21,425 nt of DNA from positions 1 through 21,425 of the forward strand of contig CAADVE010000189.1 of the NCBI GenBank assembly GCA_900752425.1. The letters are read 5' to 3'. This DNA comes from an uncultured Collinsella sp. (GTDB taxonomy: Bacteria > Actinomycetota > Coriobacteriia > Coriobacteriales > Coriobacteriaceae). Positions 1 to 9,590 of the stretch are shown here, one piece after another (position 1 is the first letter of the stretch; the number at the start of each line of letters is the position of its first letter). A program made the translations under genes and the position numbers. The notes under the pieces were generated by a model that saw only the letters and a list, made by a program, of their open reading frames with translations, ran no database searches and had not been told where the DNA came from.

Positions 1-90
1 AACCCGCGCTACCCGCTCATGAGCGAGATCAAGGAGCTCTACCTGGACGCCTACTACGGCCGCGAGCCTCAGGATTACGCCGTCTGCTAG
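1..90 (+). CDS. adhE: AdhE C-terminal end (partial)
   Basis: Frame 1 is open from the first base and ends with TAG at 88-90, giving the last 29 residues of a protein. The stretch NPRYPLMSEIKELYLDAYYG closely matches the C-terminus of bifunctional acetaldehyde/alcohol dehydrogenase (E. coli AdhE has NPRYPLISEL followed by a similar DTYYGRDY). The family converts acetyl-CoA to ethanol in two NADH-dependent steps during fermentation. Only the extreme C-terminus of the iron-dependent alcohol dehydrogenase domain is visible, so the presence of the aldehyde dehydrogenase half is inferred. The E. coli enzyme has a longer tail after this motif; here the protein stops nine residues after YYG. Confidence 0.8.
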   Translation, partial: NPRYPLMSEIKELYLDAYYGREPQDYAVC

Positions 91-107
91 TTCTAGCACG
101 GTTTTTA

Positions 108-152
108 ACGGCGGGGGTGCACGGGTGTTTCACACACCCCCGCCGTCGCTTC
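108..152 (+). terminator. Hairpin terminator after adhE
   Basis: A 12-bp perfect stem (108-119 with 135-146) encloses a 15-base loop and is followed by a weak, interrupted T stretch (cgcttct). It lies between the adhE stop and the next start at 179. I see no clear promoter between the hairpin and that gene, so it may be a leaky terminator that lets some adhE transcript continue. Confidence 0.6.
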
Positions 153-178
153 TATCGCATCGTTGAAAGGATGCAACC

Positions 179-943
179 ATGCTGCTACCCGATTCCAAGA
201 CCGAGCTCGTCCGCCGTGGCAACAAGGTCGTTTACGACCTGGGCGACAAGATCGTCAAGGTCTTTAACGAGACCAAGCCCGTCTCCGACGTGTTCAACGA
301 GGCTTTGAATCTTGCCCGCATCAATGAGTGCGGCATCCGCAGCCCCAAGGCTCTCGAGGTTTCCCAGCTCGAGAACGCCAACGGCTGGGCGCTCGTGACC
401 GAGAAGGTTCCGGGCACCACCCTTGCCGAGAAGATGACTGCCGAGCCCCAGCGCTTTGGTGAGTACCTCGAGATGTTCGTCGACCTCCAGATCGAGATCC
501 ACGGCTACACCTCCCCGCTGCTCAACCGTCAGCGCGACAAGTTCGCCCGCATGATCGACAGCCTTGATCAGCTCAATGCCACCACGCGCTACAACCTTCA
601 GGAGCGTCTGGACGGCATGACCAAGGAGTTCAAGGTCTGCCACGGCGACTTCAACCCCTCCAACGTCATCGTCGGCGACGACGGCCAGCTCTATGTGTGC
701 GACTGGGCACACGCCACCCAGGGCTCCCCTGCTGCCGACGTTGCCACCACCTACCTGCTCTTCGCCCTCAACAGCAAGGATCAGGCCGAGGCCTACCTGG
801 AGCTCTACTGCGACCGCGCCGACATGCCCATGCAGGTCGTGCGTCAGTGGACGAGCATCGTCGCCGCTTCCGAGCTCGCTCGTAAGCGCAACGTGAACGA
901 TGAGTTCCTTAAGAACTGGATCGACGTCGTCGATTATCAGTAA
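179..943 (+). CDS. APH/choline kinase-fold small-molecule kinase
   Basis: A 254-residue protein of the aminoglycoside phosphotransferase/choline kinase superfamily. The Brenner-type catalytic loop is CHGDFNPSNVIV (H155, D157, N162). The metal-binding Asp that replaces DFG is D175 in CDWAHAT. A likely ATP-anchoring lysine is K27 in the short N-lobe. Such enzymes phosphorylate small hydroxylated molecules in the cytoplasm; the substrate cannot be read from the sequence, and nothing nearby suggests antibiotic resistance. The ATG at 179 has GAAAGGA seven bases upstream. The gene follows adhE on the same strand after a hairpin and ends at a strong terminator. Fold assignment is firm; function is open (choline, a sugar, fructosamine or a nucleoside are all possible). 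Confidence 0.85.
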   Translation: MLLPDSKTELVRRGNKVVYDLGDKIVKVFNETKPVSDVFNEALNLARINECGIRSPKALEVSQLENANGWALVTEKVPGTTLAEKMTAEPQRFGEYLEMFVDLQIEIHGYTSPLLNRQRDKFARMIDSLDQLNATTRYNLQERLDGMTKEFKVCHGDFNPSNVIVGDDGQLYVCDWAHATQGSPAADVATTYLLFALNSKDQAEAYLELYCDRADMPMQVVRQWTSIVAASELARKRNVNDEFLKNWIDVVDYQ

Positions 944-975
944 TATCTGAGCGATTTATTTCGCATCGGAGGCAC

Positions 976-1018
976 AAAGGAAACCCCGCAGCTCGCATGG
1001 GCTGTGGGGTTTCCTTTT
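976..1018 (+). terminator. Terminator after the kinase gene
   Basis: A 17-bp stem with one G-U pair (976-992 with 1001-1017), an 8-base loop and a short T run. It is near-symmetric, with a TTT run on the minus strand as well, so it may stop transcription from both sides. Confidence 0.9.
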
Positions 1019-1042
1019 GGCGATTGAGCACGCCGACAAGAT

Positions 1043-1092
1043 AAAAGGACGGCCTCGCATCTCCCCGATCTGGAGAAATGCGGGGCCGTCCC
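1043..1092 (-). terminator. Terminator of the pyrH-proS operon
   Basis: On the minus strand a long GC-rich hairpin (1047-1060 with 1078-1091, containing one G-U pair and extended by a short inner helix) is followed by TTTTAT. It lies just past the proS stop and closes the long operon, facing the terminator of the plus-strand kinase gene. Confidence 0.9.
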
Positions 1093-1121
1093 ACATATCG
1101 AACTACAAGCGAAATCGTCGA

Positions 1122-2843
<1,722 letters not shown>

Positions 2844-3926
2844 TTATTTCTCCTCAATAAGCTTGTCGACCTCGGCCATAAGCGCGTCGACAATTTGGTC
2901 CTCAGCTACTTTACCAATGATCTGGCCATGCGAAAAGAGCAAGGCCTGACCACGTCCGCAAGCAACGCCCAGATCGGCATCAGAAGCCTCGCCGGGGCCA
3001 TTAACGGCACATCCCATCACAGCGATCGAAAGCGGCGCGGAGTAGTTCTTAAGCCGCTCGGTAACCTCCTCGGCAATGGGAATAAGGTTAACCTGGCAGC
3101 GGGCGCATGTGGGGCACGAGACAATCTCGGGGCCACGGCGACGCAGGCCCAACGACTGCAGAATACCCCAGGCAACCGGCGGCTCCTCAACCGGATCGGC
3201 TGTGAGCGACACACGCATGGTGTCGCCAATGCCTTCGGAAAGCAAGATACCCAAGCCTACAGAGCTCTTGATGGTGCCCTGGAGCTTGGTCCCCGCCTCC
3301 GTCACGCCCAGGTGAAGCGGAACGTGGGGAATCTCACGCGACAGGGCTCGATAGGTATCAAGCGTCGTTTGCACGCTATGGGCCTTGGCCGAAAGCACAA
3401 TGTTCGTAAAACCACGGTCCTCAAAGTGCTTGACGAAGCGCTCGCTCGACATCACGAGCTTTTCGGGCTGCGTGAGGTCGTCGCGCTCGGCGATATCCTG
3501 CTCGAGCGAACCGGCATTGACGCCGATACGAATCGCACAGCCCGCGGCACCCGCGGCATCGATCACAGCATCGACCTTAGCCCAATCGCCGATATTGCCG
3601 GGATTGATGCGAAGCTTGGCGGCACCAGCCTCGACGGCGCCGATGGCGAGCTTATGGTTAAAGTGAATATCGGCGACGATCGGCACCGGAGACTCGGCAC
3701 AGATGGTGCGGAAACCCTCAAGCGCGGCCTCGGTGGGCACGCTCACACGCACGATATCGCAGCCAGCCTGCGCCAACGCGCACACTTGCGCAAGCGTTGC
3801 CTGGGCGTCAGCGGTATCGGTGCAGGTCATGGACTGAACCACGACCGGCGCGCCGCCACCGATCTGCACACCGCCCACATGCACGGGGCGCGTCAACTCG
3901 CGAGGCAAAGGATGGGATAAAGACAA
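2844..3926 (-). CDS. ispG: 4-hydroxy-3-methylbut-2-enyl diphosphate synthase
   Basis: A 360-residue iron-sulfur enzyme of the MEP pathway that converts MEcPP to HMBPP. The N-terminal TIM-barrel domain is followed by the [4Fe-4S] domain with C271, C274 and C306 plus the cluster-binding E313 (CPTC and MGCAVNGPGE), matching E. coli C270, C273, C305 and E312. The start is chosen at TTG 3926: AGGGGAG sits eight bases upstream, and this start keeps the gene clear of rseP. Longer readings (GTG at 3935 or codons within rseP) lack a well-spaced ribosome binding site. It lies 13 bases after rseP and abuts proS. dxr of the same pathway is two genes upstream. Confidence 0.97.
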   Translation of the reverse strand: MSLSHPLPRELTRPVHVGGVQIGGGAPVVVQSMTCTDTADAQATLAQVCALAQAGCDIVRVSVPTEAALEGFRTICAESPVPIVADIHFNHKLAIGAVEAGAAKLRINPGNIGDWAKVDAVIDAAGAAGCAIRIGVNAGSLEQDIAERDDLTQPEKLVMSSERFVKHFEDRGFTNIVLSAKAHSVQTTLDTYRALSREIPHVPLHLGVTEAGTKLQGTIKSSVGLGILLSEGIGDTMRVSLTADPVEEPPVAWGILQSLGLRRRGPEIVSCPTCARCQVNLIPIAEEVTERLKNYSAPLSIAVMGCAVNGPGEASDADLGVACGRGQALLFSHGQIIGKVAEDQIVDALMAEVDKLIEEK

Positions 3927-3934
3927 TCCAAACA

Positions 3935-3941
3935 CTCCCCT
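3935..3941 (-). promoter_or_regulatory. Ribosome binding site fixing the ispG TTG start
   Basis: AGGGGAG on the minus strand, overlapping the rseP stop codon and eight bases before TTG 3926. Its position favours the TTG start over the GTG at 3935, which would overlap the site itself. Confidence 0.7.
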
Positions 3942-5301
3942 ACAGGATAAATCGAAGGACGTCGGAACGAAGCATATAGACAAACAGCAGCGCAAAGAGC
4001 GCGATGCCCACATAGCTCACAATCGTCTGGACCTTGAGCGGAAGCTCGCGGCCAGCAATCTTTTGAATGATCTCGATGACCAGCTTGCCGCCATCGAGTG
4101 GTGGGATGGGCAGCAGGTTCATAAAGCCAAGCGAGAACGAAATGAGGGCGGCAAACGAAAGGAACGTGGCAGGGCCGGCAGCAGCAGCCTGTGAGGACAT
4201 AACGCTAATGCCCACGATCGAAGAAGACTGATCGAGAATCTCCATCGTATGCTGCGGCTGGAGCAGGCGCATCACGCCCTCCGCTGTCTGCACAACATAG
4301 GAGAACGAAAGGCGAGCCGACGTGATGGGGTCTAAACGGACCACCTGCGTAGAGGCATACACACCGAGGCGCTCGTCCTCTTTGAGCGCAACCGAGGTCG
4401 AATGCTGCTTGCCGTCGCGCTCATACTCAATGGCGATATCGTCCTTACCGGCGGCCTTGCCGATGGCATCGTAAACGTCCATCCAGGTAGAGCACGATAC
4501 TCCGTCAACCGAAAGGATCGCGTCGCCGCCCTCGATACCCGCCTTGGCGGCAATAGACCCCTCGTCAACCTGACCGATCACGTTGGTATCCATCGGCACG
4601 GTGACACCCGCAATAGAGTAGATGCTCATAAGCAGCAAAAAGCCCGTCAGGATATTGACGAGAATGCCCGCGAGCAGCATAAAGGCGCGCTTGAGAAAAC
4701 CCTGGCCCAGATAGGTATGCGAACGCTCTTGCGCAAGGAACTCGGCTTCGCCGCACGGCAGCTCCCACACATCGCCCTCGGCAGTTGAATGTTCGCGATC
4801 GAACCGGCGGCCGTCAAAGGTGGTGTAGCCTGCCGCGTCTCGCGGCAGCGTCTGATACTTGGTGGGATAGTAGCTCGGCGAGGGCTTCTCCCCTTTCTCA
4901 TACCAAGGCGCGATAGAGCCCCAACCCAAAAGCAAGGCACATGCCTCGAGCACATCCTCCTCGGATAGCTCGAGCTCGGCGGCAAGGTCGGCCACGGTCA
5001 CACGACCATGACGATAGATAGCCGCGAGCACGCGATCGGCGCAGGAGACGTCGGTCGGATCCATACCGCAGATGGCAGCGTAGCCACCCAGCAGCAGCGG
5101 GGTCACGCCAAACTTGGTTCCAATGCGACGCGACGTGTAATGGATGTCAAAGCGGCACGGCAGGCCCAAAAAGAACTCGGTCACACGGACGCCGCAGGCA
5201 CGCGCCGCCAAAAAGTGGCCGCCCTCGTGCAAAAACACGAGGACGGAAAGCATCAGCAGGCCCCAAAAGACCGATGAGAGAACGCTCAGAACAGTATCCA
5301 T
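3940..5301 (-). CDS. rseP: RseP-type intramembrane zinc metalloprotease with wHTH-like insert
   Basis: A 453-residue site-2 protease. The zinc motif HEGGH (25-29) lies in the first membrane helix (about 7-35); the second zinc site is NLLPIPPLDGG near the C-terminus (D403). There are membrane segments at about 205-230, 378-398 and 428-445, and a single PDZ domain at about 235-320. The family cuts membrane-anchored regulators or remnant signal peptides. Between the LGGY motif (71-74) and the second helix, residues about 81-192 form an extra segment. Residues 88-139 look like a winged helix (VLAAIYRHGRVTVADLAAEL, then LSEEDVLEACALLLGWGSI). Homology places this loop in the cytosol. The chosen ATG at 5301 leaves a normal short N-terminus, though AAGGA is 15 bases away; a TTG at 5316 touches that site. 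dxr ends 25 bases upstream. Confidence 0.93.
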   Translation of the reverse strand: MDTVLSVLSSVFWGLLMLSVLVFLHEGGHFLAARACGVRVTEFFLGLPCRFDIHYTSRRIGTKFGVTPLLLGGYAAICGMDPTDVSCADRVLAAIYRHGRVTVADLAAELELSEEDVLEACALLLGWGSIAPWYEKGEKPSPSYYPTKYQTLPRDAAGYTTFDGRRFDREHSTAEGDVWELPCGEAEFLAQERSHTYLGQGFLKRAFMLLAGILVNILTGFLLLMSIYSIAGVTVPMDTNVIGQVDEGSIAAKAGIEGGDAILSVDGVSCSTWMDVYDAIGKAAGKDDIAIEYERDGKQHSTSVALKEDERLGVYASTQVVRLDPITSARLSFSYVVQTAEGVMRLLQPQHTMEILDQSSSIVGISVMSSQAAAAGPATFLSFAALISFSLGFMNLLPIPPLDGGKLVIEIIQKIAGRELPLKVQTIVSYVGIALFALLFVYMLRSDVLRFIL

Positions 5302-5326
5302 AAAACGAAAAAGCAATCCTTATGGG

Positions 5327-6514
5327 TTAGGAACGGGTTGCGGCGAGCACCTGCGCAGCCTTTTCACGCGCCCACGCATCGATGTCGCGAAGCTGCTCAA
5401 ACGAATCGACCGCCTGCATATCGTGGGCATCCATGCAGGATTCCACAATGCGATCGATATCGGTAAAGCTGCAGCCATCGTGCAGGAAGGCATCGACGGC
5501 GACCTCGTTGGCGGCATTGAGCACGCACGGCATGGTGCCACCCGTCTTGCCGGCACGTTCGGCCAGTGCCAGACAGCGGAAGGTATCCATGTCGGCAGCA
5601 TCAAACGTGAGCTGCCCCAGCTCGCGGAAATCGATACGAGGCGCCGGGGTATCCCAACGCTCGGGATACGAGAACGCGAACTGGATGGGAATACGCATGT
5701 CGGAAGCACCGAGATGCGCCATCACGGAGCCGTCGGCAAACTCGACCATAGAGTGAATCTTGGACTGACGCTGCACGACCACGTTAATGAAATCGAGGTC
5801 GCAGTTAAACAGATGCATGGCCTCAATGCGCTCCAGGCCCTTGTTCATGAGGGTGGCGGAGTCGATGGTGATCTTGGCGCCCATGGCCCACGTGGGATGT
5901 GCGAGGGCATCGGCACGCGTCACGCGATTGAGCTCGTCGCGCGTGCGGCCAAAGAACGGACCGCCCGAGCAGGTGAGCCAAATACAATGAGCCTCGCGCG
6001 GGTTCTCCCCCAGATAGCACTGGTAGATGGCGGAGTGCTCAGAGTCGACTGGAATAAGCTGGCCCGGTTGCGCCAACGGCATAAGCAAGTCGCCACCGAC
6101 GACGAGGGACTCCTTGTTGGCAAGGGCAAGGCGCTTATTCGAGGTCAAGGCCGCATGGCTCGCCTCGAGACCGGCGGCGCCCACAATAGCAACGAGCACG
6201 CAGTCGACATCGTCGCGACGCGCGAGCTCGCAAACCGCCTGCGCGCCAACGCCGAGCTTCGTTCCCTCGGGCAACTCCTGCAGCACGGCGTCATCGCCAT
6301 GAGCGACATCGGCCACGGCAACCGCCGGAACCGAGAACTCGCGGGCAGCGGCAACGAGCTCCGAGGTGCTGGAGTTAACGGACAGCGCCGTCACCTGCAG
6401 GCGTTCGGCATGCTGACGGCACACATCGAGTGCCTGGGTGCCGATAGAGCCCGTACAGCCCAGGATGGCAACACGGAGACGTCCATCGGAGCCATACGTC
6501 GTCTGGAAGGACAT
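5327..6514 (-). CDS. dxr: 1-deoxy-D-xylulose 5-phosphate reductoisomerase
   Basis: A 395-residue enzyme that turns DXP into MEP with NADPH, the first committed step of the MEP pathway and the target of fosmidomycin. The NADPH-binding motif is GCTGSIGTQALD (19-30). The metal and substrate residues are D157 and E159 in DSEHSA, and N224, K225 and E228 in NKGLERIEA, matching the E. coli set. The flexible substrate loop region (HPTWAMG, about 206-212) is present. The ATG at 6514 overlaps the cdsA stop by one base (TAATG) with GGAGG nine bases upstream; a longer reading would lie inside cdsA. The overlap implies translational coupling. Confidence 0.98.
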   Translation of the reverse strand: MSFQTTYGSDGRLRVAILGCTGSIGTQALDVCRQHAERLQVTALSVNSSTSELVAAAREFSVPAVAVADVAHGDDAVLQELPEGTKLGVGAQAVCELARRDDVDCVLVAIVGAAGLEASHAALTSNKRLALANKESLVVGGDLLMPLAQPGQLIPVDSEHSAIYQCYLGENPREAHCIWLTCSGGPFFGRTRDELNRVTRADALAHPTWAMGAKITIDSATLMNKGLERIEAMHLFNCDLDFINVVVQRQSKIHSMVEFADGSVMAHLGASDMRIPIQFAFSYPERWDTPAPRIDFRELGQLTFDAADMDTFRCLALAERAGKTGGTMPCVLNAANEVAVDAFLHDGCSFTDIDRIVESCMDAHDMQAVDSFEQLRDIDAWAREKAAQVLAATRS

Positions 6515-7413
6515 TACAGCACGCCTCCGATCATCAGCATCAGCTGCGCGGTGATGCAACCGAAGATAAGCGAATCGCTACGGTCGAGCATGCCGCCGTG
6601 GCCCGGGATAAGGTTGCCGGAATCCTTGACGCCCACGCCACGCTTGATACGCGACTCGATGAGGTCGCCGATAACGCCCAGGACGGACACGACCACGCCG
6701 CACAGCAGCGCATAGGGCAGGCTGAGCTTATAGAAGTGCGTCGCCCACAGGATGAGCCAAATCAAAACCGAGCCCAGGATGCCGCCGACAAATCCCTCCC
6801 AGCTCTTTTTGGGAGAGATCTTGGGAACCATCTTGTGCTTACCGATACGGCTGCCCACGATGTAGGCAAACGAATCGGAGACCCAAAGGGACGCGCAAAC
6901 ACCCACCGAAAGCAGGGCGCCGGCAAAACCGGGCACAGCATCGCGCAGCAGCACGATAGCCGACAGCATAAAGCCAGTGTAGATGGGACCCATGAGCGTC
7001 ACGGCCACATCAGAGATGCGGGTACGCGGCGACCAAACATACCAAATGCCCACAGCGAGCATCAGGGCAAAAAGCAGGGCATTCAGCAACATCGAATCGC
7101 CCAACGCCGACAGCGGAAAGAGTACGGCGGCAGCGATACCCATGCGCTCGTTAGCCATCTTGCCCTCGAGCCTCGTCATGCGGAAAAACTCATAGCAGCA
7201 CAGGCCGCTCATGACAGAAACAAAGATGGCCGTGGGCACAATACCCAAAACCAGGCACAGGATAAAGACAACGGCATAGACGATACCGGCGGCGGCAGGG
7301 GTGATAAAGCCGGCAAGCCACGAACCGGTGCCATTCTTCGCTGCGGGCGCTCCCGCAGCGACAGCCTTGCGCTCAGATGTCTTGGGAGCAATTGCCTTGG
7401 GACGATCGGACAC
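6514..7413 (-). CDS. cdsA: Phosphatidate cytidylyltransferase (CDP-DAG synthase)
   Basis: A 299-residue integral membrane enzyme that makes CDP-diacylglycerol from phosphatidate and CTP, the precursor of acidic phospholipids. After a hydrophilic Ala/Lys-rich N-terminal tail of about 30 residues there are several membrane helices (first at about 38-60). The family motifs are SDSFAYIVGSRIGKH (169-183), PKKSWEG (191-197), and the C-terminal signature beginning GDLIESRIKR (249-258) and ending GMLDRSDS (274-281) with its conserved Asp residues. The start is GTG at 7413, with GAGGAGG seven bases upstream, two bases after the uppS stop. Confidence 0.97.
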   Translation of the reverse strand: MSDRPKAIAPKTSERKAVAAGAPAAKNGTGSWLAGFITPAAAGIVYAVVFILCLVLGIVPTAIFVSVMSGLCCYEFFRMTRLEGKMANERMGIAAAVLFPLSALGDSMLLNALLFALMLAVGIWYVWSPRTRISDVAVTLMGPIYTGFMLSAIVLLRDAVPGFAGALLSVGVCASLWVSDSFAYIVGSRIGKHKMVPKISPKKSWEGFVGGILGSVLIWLILWATHFYKLSLPYALLCGVVVSVLGVIGDLIESRIKRGVGVKDSGNLIPGHGGMLDRSDSLIFGCITAQLMLMIGGVL

Positions 7414-7415
7414 GA

Positions 7416-8210
7416 TTAAGCCTCCTCGGTCTTGCTCAGACCACCAAACCTACGGTCACGGCCCTGATAGGCCAAAATGGCGTCGACAAGGCCCCAACGA
7501 TCAAAGTCGGGCCAAAAGGTATCGGTGACGTAGAACTCGGAATAAGCCACCTGCCACAGCAGATAGTTCGAAAGGCGCAGCTCACCAGAGGTGCGAATCA
7601 CAAGCTCAGGATCGGGAAGACCGGCGGTATAAAGGTGAGAAGCCACCATGTCGTCATCAATTGCGGCAGGATCAATCTTACCGGCGGCAACGTCGAGCGC
7701 GATCTGACGGACAGCGCGGGTAATCTCGGCACGCGCGCCGTAGTTAACGGCAAGCGCCAGCGTCATACCGGTGTGATCGGCGCACTCGGCAAGACCGCGT
7801 TCAAAAACGTCGCGGGTCTTCTTGGGCAGCGCGGAAATATCACCCAAAAAGACAACGCGCACATTTTCGCGCTTCAGAAGCGGCAGCTCGTCGATAAACG
7901 TCTTGGCAAACAGGTGCATCAAGACGTTGACCTCATGCTGCGGGCGGTTCCAGTTTTCGGTAGAAAACGCATAGGCCGAAAGCACGTCGACGCCCAGGCG
8001 CACGCAGGCGGTAATAATCTCGCGAAGGGAGACGATACCCGCCTTGTGGCCCTCAGTGCGCACAAGACCGCGCGACGTGGCCCAACGACCGTTGCCGTCC
8101 ATGATGCACGAGATATGGTGCGGAATGTTATTGAGGTCAAGGTCGGAAAAACCGACGCCCGCAGGGGCGTCGGCAAAGTACTCGACCAGTTTGTTCTCGT
8201 CGTATTGCAC
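7416..8210 (-). CDS. uppS: Undecaprenyl diphosphate synthase (cis-prenyltransferase)
   Basis: A 264-residue enzyme that adds isopentenyl units in cis to farnesyl diphosphate to make the C55 lipid carrier for cell wall building. The catalytic motif is MDGNGRWA (37-44, with D38 the essential Asp). Other family motifs are AFSTENWNRP (81-90), RTSGELRLSNYLLWQ and SEFYVTDTFWPDF near the C-terminus. The start is GTG at 8210, one base after the frr stop, with GGAG seven bases upstream inside the end of frr. About 30 residues precede the catalytic motif, somewhat more than in E. coli, where the Asp is residue 26. Co-transcription with dxr and ispG links precursor supply to use. Confidence 0.97.
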   Translation of the reverse strand: MQYDENKLVEYFADAPAGVGFSDLDLNNIPHHISCIMDGNGRWATSRGLVRTEGHKAGIVSLREIITACVRLGVDVLSAYAFSTENWNRPQHEVNVLMHLFAKTFIDELPLLKRENVRVVFLGDISALPKKTRDVFERGLAECADHTGMTLALAVNYGARAEITRAVRQIALDVAAGKIDPAAIDDDMVASHLYTAGLPDPELVIRTSGELRLSNYLLWQVAYSEFYVTDTFWPDFDRWGLVDAILAYQGRDRRFGGLSKTEEA

Positions 8211-8211
8211 C

Positions 8212-8748
8212 TTAGATCTCCATGACCTCGGCTTCTTTTTCCTTCAGAAGCTCCTCGACCTTGGCGACATACTCATCAGTGTGCTTCTGGACCTTGGCCT
8301 GCTCGCGACGGACATCGTCCTCGGTGAGCTCCTCGTCGCGCTCGAGCTTGTTGTTGAAGTCGCGACGGATGTTACGGATGGACACCTTGGCCTGCTCGGC
8401 GTACTCGCGGCACTCCTTGACGAGCTCGCGACGACGCTCCTCGGTGGGAGCCGGGAACGGCAGACGAACGACGGTGCCATCGGAGTTGGGGGTAATACCC
8501 AGATCGGAAGCGCCGATGGCCTTGACGATAGCATTGATGAGTGCCTTGTCCCACGGCTCGATGAGCAGCATGTGGGCCTCGGGGGTCTTGACGGCGGCAA
8601 CCTGCGTGACCGGCGTGGGAACACCGTAATAATCGACGGTGATGTCGGACAGAATGTTGGCATTGGCGCGGCCGGTACGTACCTTGGAGAAGTTATGCTT
8701 GAGGGACTCGAGCGACTTGTCCATATGGGCGGTGATGTTCTCTGCCAT
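8212..8748 (-). CDS. frr: Ribosome recycling factor
   Basis: A 178-residue protein that, with EF-G, splits the post-termination ribosome. Recognisable blocks are SLESLKHNFSKVRTGRAN near the N-terminus, the YYGVPTPVTQVA hinge region, and the long charged helices of domain I (RRRELVKECREYAEQAKVSI, then RNIRRDFNNKL). Length is close to the usual 185. The ATG at 8748 has GGAGG seven bases upstream and is two bases after the pyrH stop. Confidence 0.98.
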   Translation of the reverse strand: MAENITAHMDKSLESLKHNFSKVRTGRANANILSDITVDYYGVPTPVTQVAAVKTPEAHMLLIEPWDKALINAIVKAIGASDLGITPNSDGTVVRLPFPAPTEERRRELVKECREYAEQAKVSIRNIRRDFNNKLERDEELTEDDVRREQAKVQKHTDEYVAKVEELLKEKEAEVMEI

Positions 8749-8750
8749 GC

Positions 8751-9473
8751 TTAATCCTCCTGATAGACGAGCGTGCCGACGGGCTCACCCGAAAGCGCGC
8801 GCTTGACGGTGTCCTCGCCATCGATGTTGAGGACCAAAATCGGCATACGGTTATCCTGGCACAATGCCGTAGCCGTGGAATCCATAACCTGCAGACCGCG
8901 GACGAGAACCTCGTGATAGGTAATCTTGTCAAAGCGGACAGCATCGGCGCACTTGACGGGATCCTTGTCGTAGATGCCGTCAACCTTGGTGGCTTTAATC
9001 AGAATCTCGGCGCCGATCTCGCACGCACGAAGAGCCGCGGCAGTGTCGGTCGTAAAGTACGGATTGCCCGAACCGGCGGCAAAAATAACGACGTTGCCCT
9101 TGGAAAGGTGGTTGATGGCGCGACGGCGAATATAGGGCTCGCAGATCTCGTTCATCTGGATAGCGCTCATAACGCGGCAGGGAACATCGTTGTGCTCGAA
9201 GGCATCCTGCAGGGCGAGCGCGTTCATAACGGTTGCCAGCATGCCCATGTAGTCGGCCTGAGCACGCTCCATGCCACCGGCAGCGCCGGCCATGCCGCGG
9301 AAAATATTGCCGCCGCCGACAACGACGCCGACCTCATGGCCAACGGCGAGCAGCTCCTTGACCTGCTTGGCAAGATGGTCGGTAACCTTAGGGTCGATGC
9401 CATATTGGCCGTCGCCCATCAGTGCTTCGCCGGAAAGCTTAAGAAGCACGCGTTTATATCGGATGTCGGACAA
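8751..9473 (-). CDS. pyrH: UMP kinase
   Basis: A 240-residue amino acid kinase-family enzyme that phosphorylates UMP to UDP, normally a hexamer activated by GTP and inhibited by UTP. The motifs are LKLSGEAL (11-18), GGGNIFRG (53-60), AAGSGNPYFTTDTAAALRA for nucleotide binding, and KATKVDGIYDKDP near the ATP site. The start is TTG at 9473, with an excellent AAAGGAGG six bases upstream and no better codon nearby. It is the first gene of the eight-gene operon: a terminator lies between it and tsf, so expression needs its own promoter in 9474-9532 or read-through. I see no convincing promoter there. Confidence 0.98.
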   Translation of the reverse strand: MSDIRYKRVLLKLSGEALMGDGQYGIDPKVTDHLAKQVKELLAVGHEVGVVVGGGNIFRGMAGAAGGMERAQADYMGMLATVMNALALQDAFEHNDVPCRVMSAIQMNEICEPYIRRRAINHLSKGNVVIFAAGSGNPYFTTDTAAALRACEIGAEILIKATKVDGIYDKDPVKCADAVRFDKITYHEVLVRGLQVMDSTATALCQDNRMPILVLNIDGEDTVKRALSGEPVGTLVYQED

Positions 9474-9532
9474 AGCGATCCTCCTTTAATTAGACTCTCA
9501 ATATGATATCAAAGGCTCTGATAAGAGCCATG

Positions 9533-9567
9533 AAAAAGCAGGCTGTGAGTAAAACCCACAGCCTGCT
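9533..9567 (-). terminator. Terminator of rpsB-tsf
   Basis: On the minus strand an 11-bp perfect stem (9537-9547 with 9557-9567) with a 9-base loop runs into a T tract. A second small hairpin (9514-9519 with 9524-9529, loop of four) follows. It separates rpsB-tsf from pyrH. Confidence 0.9.
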
Positions 9568-9590
9568 CATTACCAGCTACAAGAGCTTAT

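Noticed and set aside
3927..4013. A 29-residue N-terminal extension of IspG
   Set aside because: It lies inside the rseP coding end, has no ribosome binding site and is not part of the IspG family.
9474..9532. Promoter elements for pyrH (TTGATA with TAATTA at 14 bases, or TATCAT with no -35)
   Set aside because: No pair with acceptable spacing and match; not strong enough to list.
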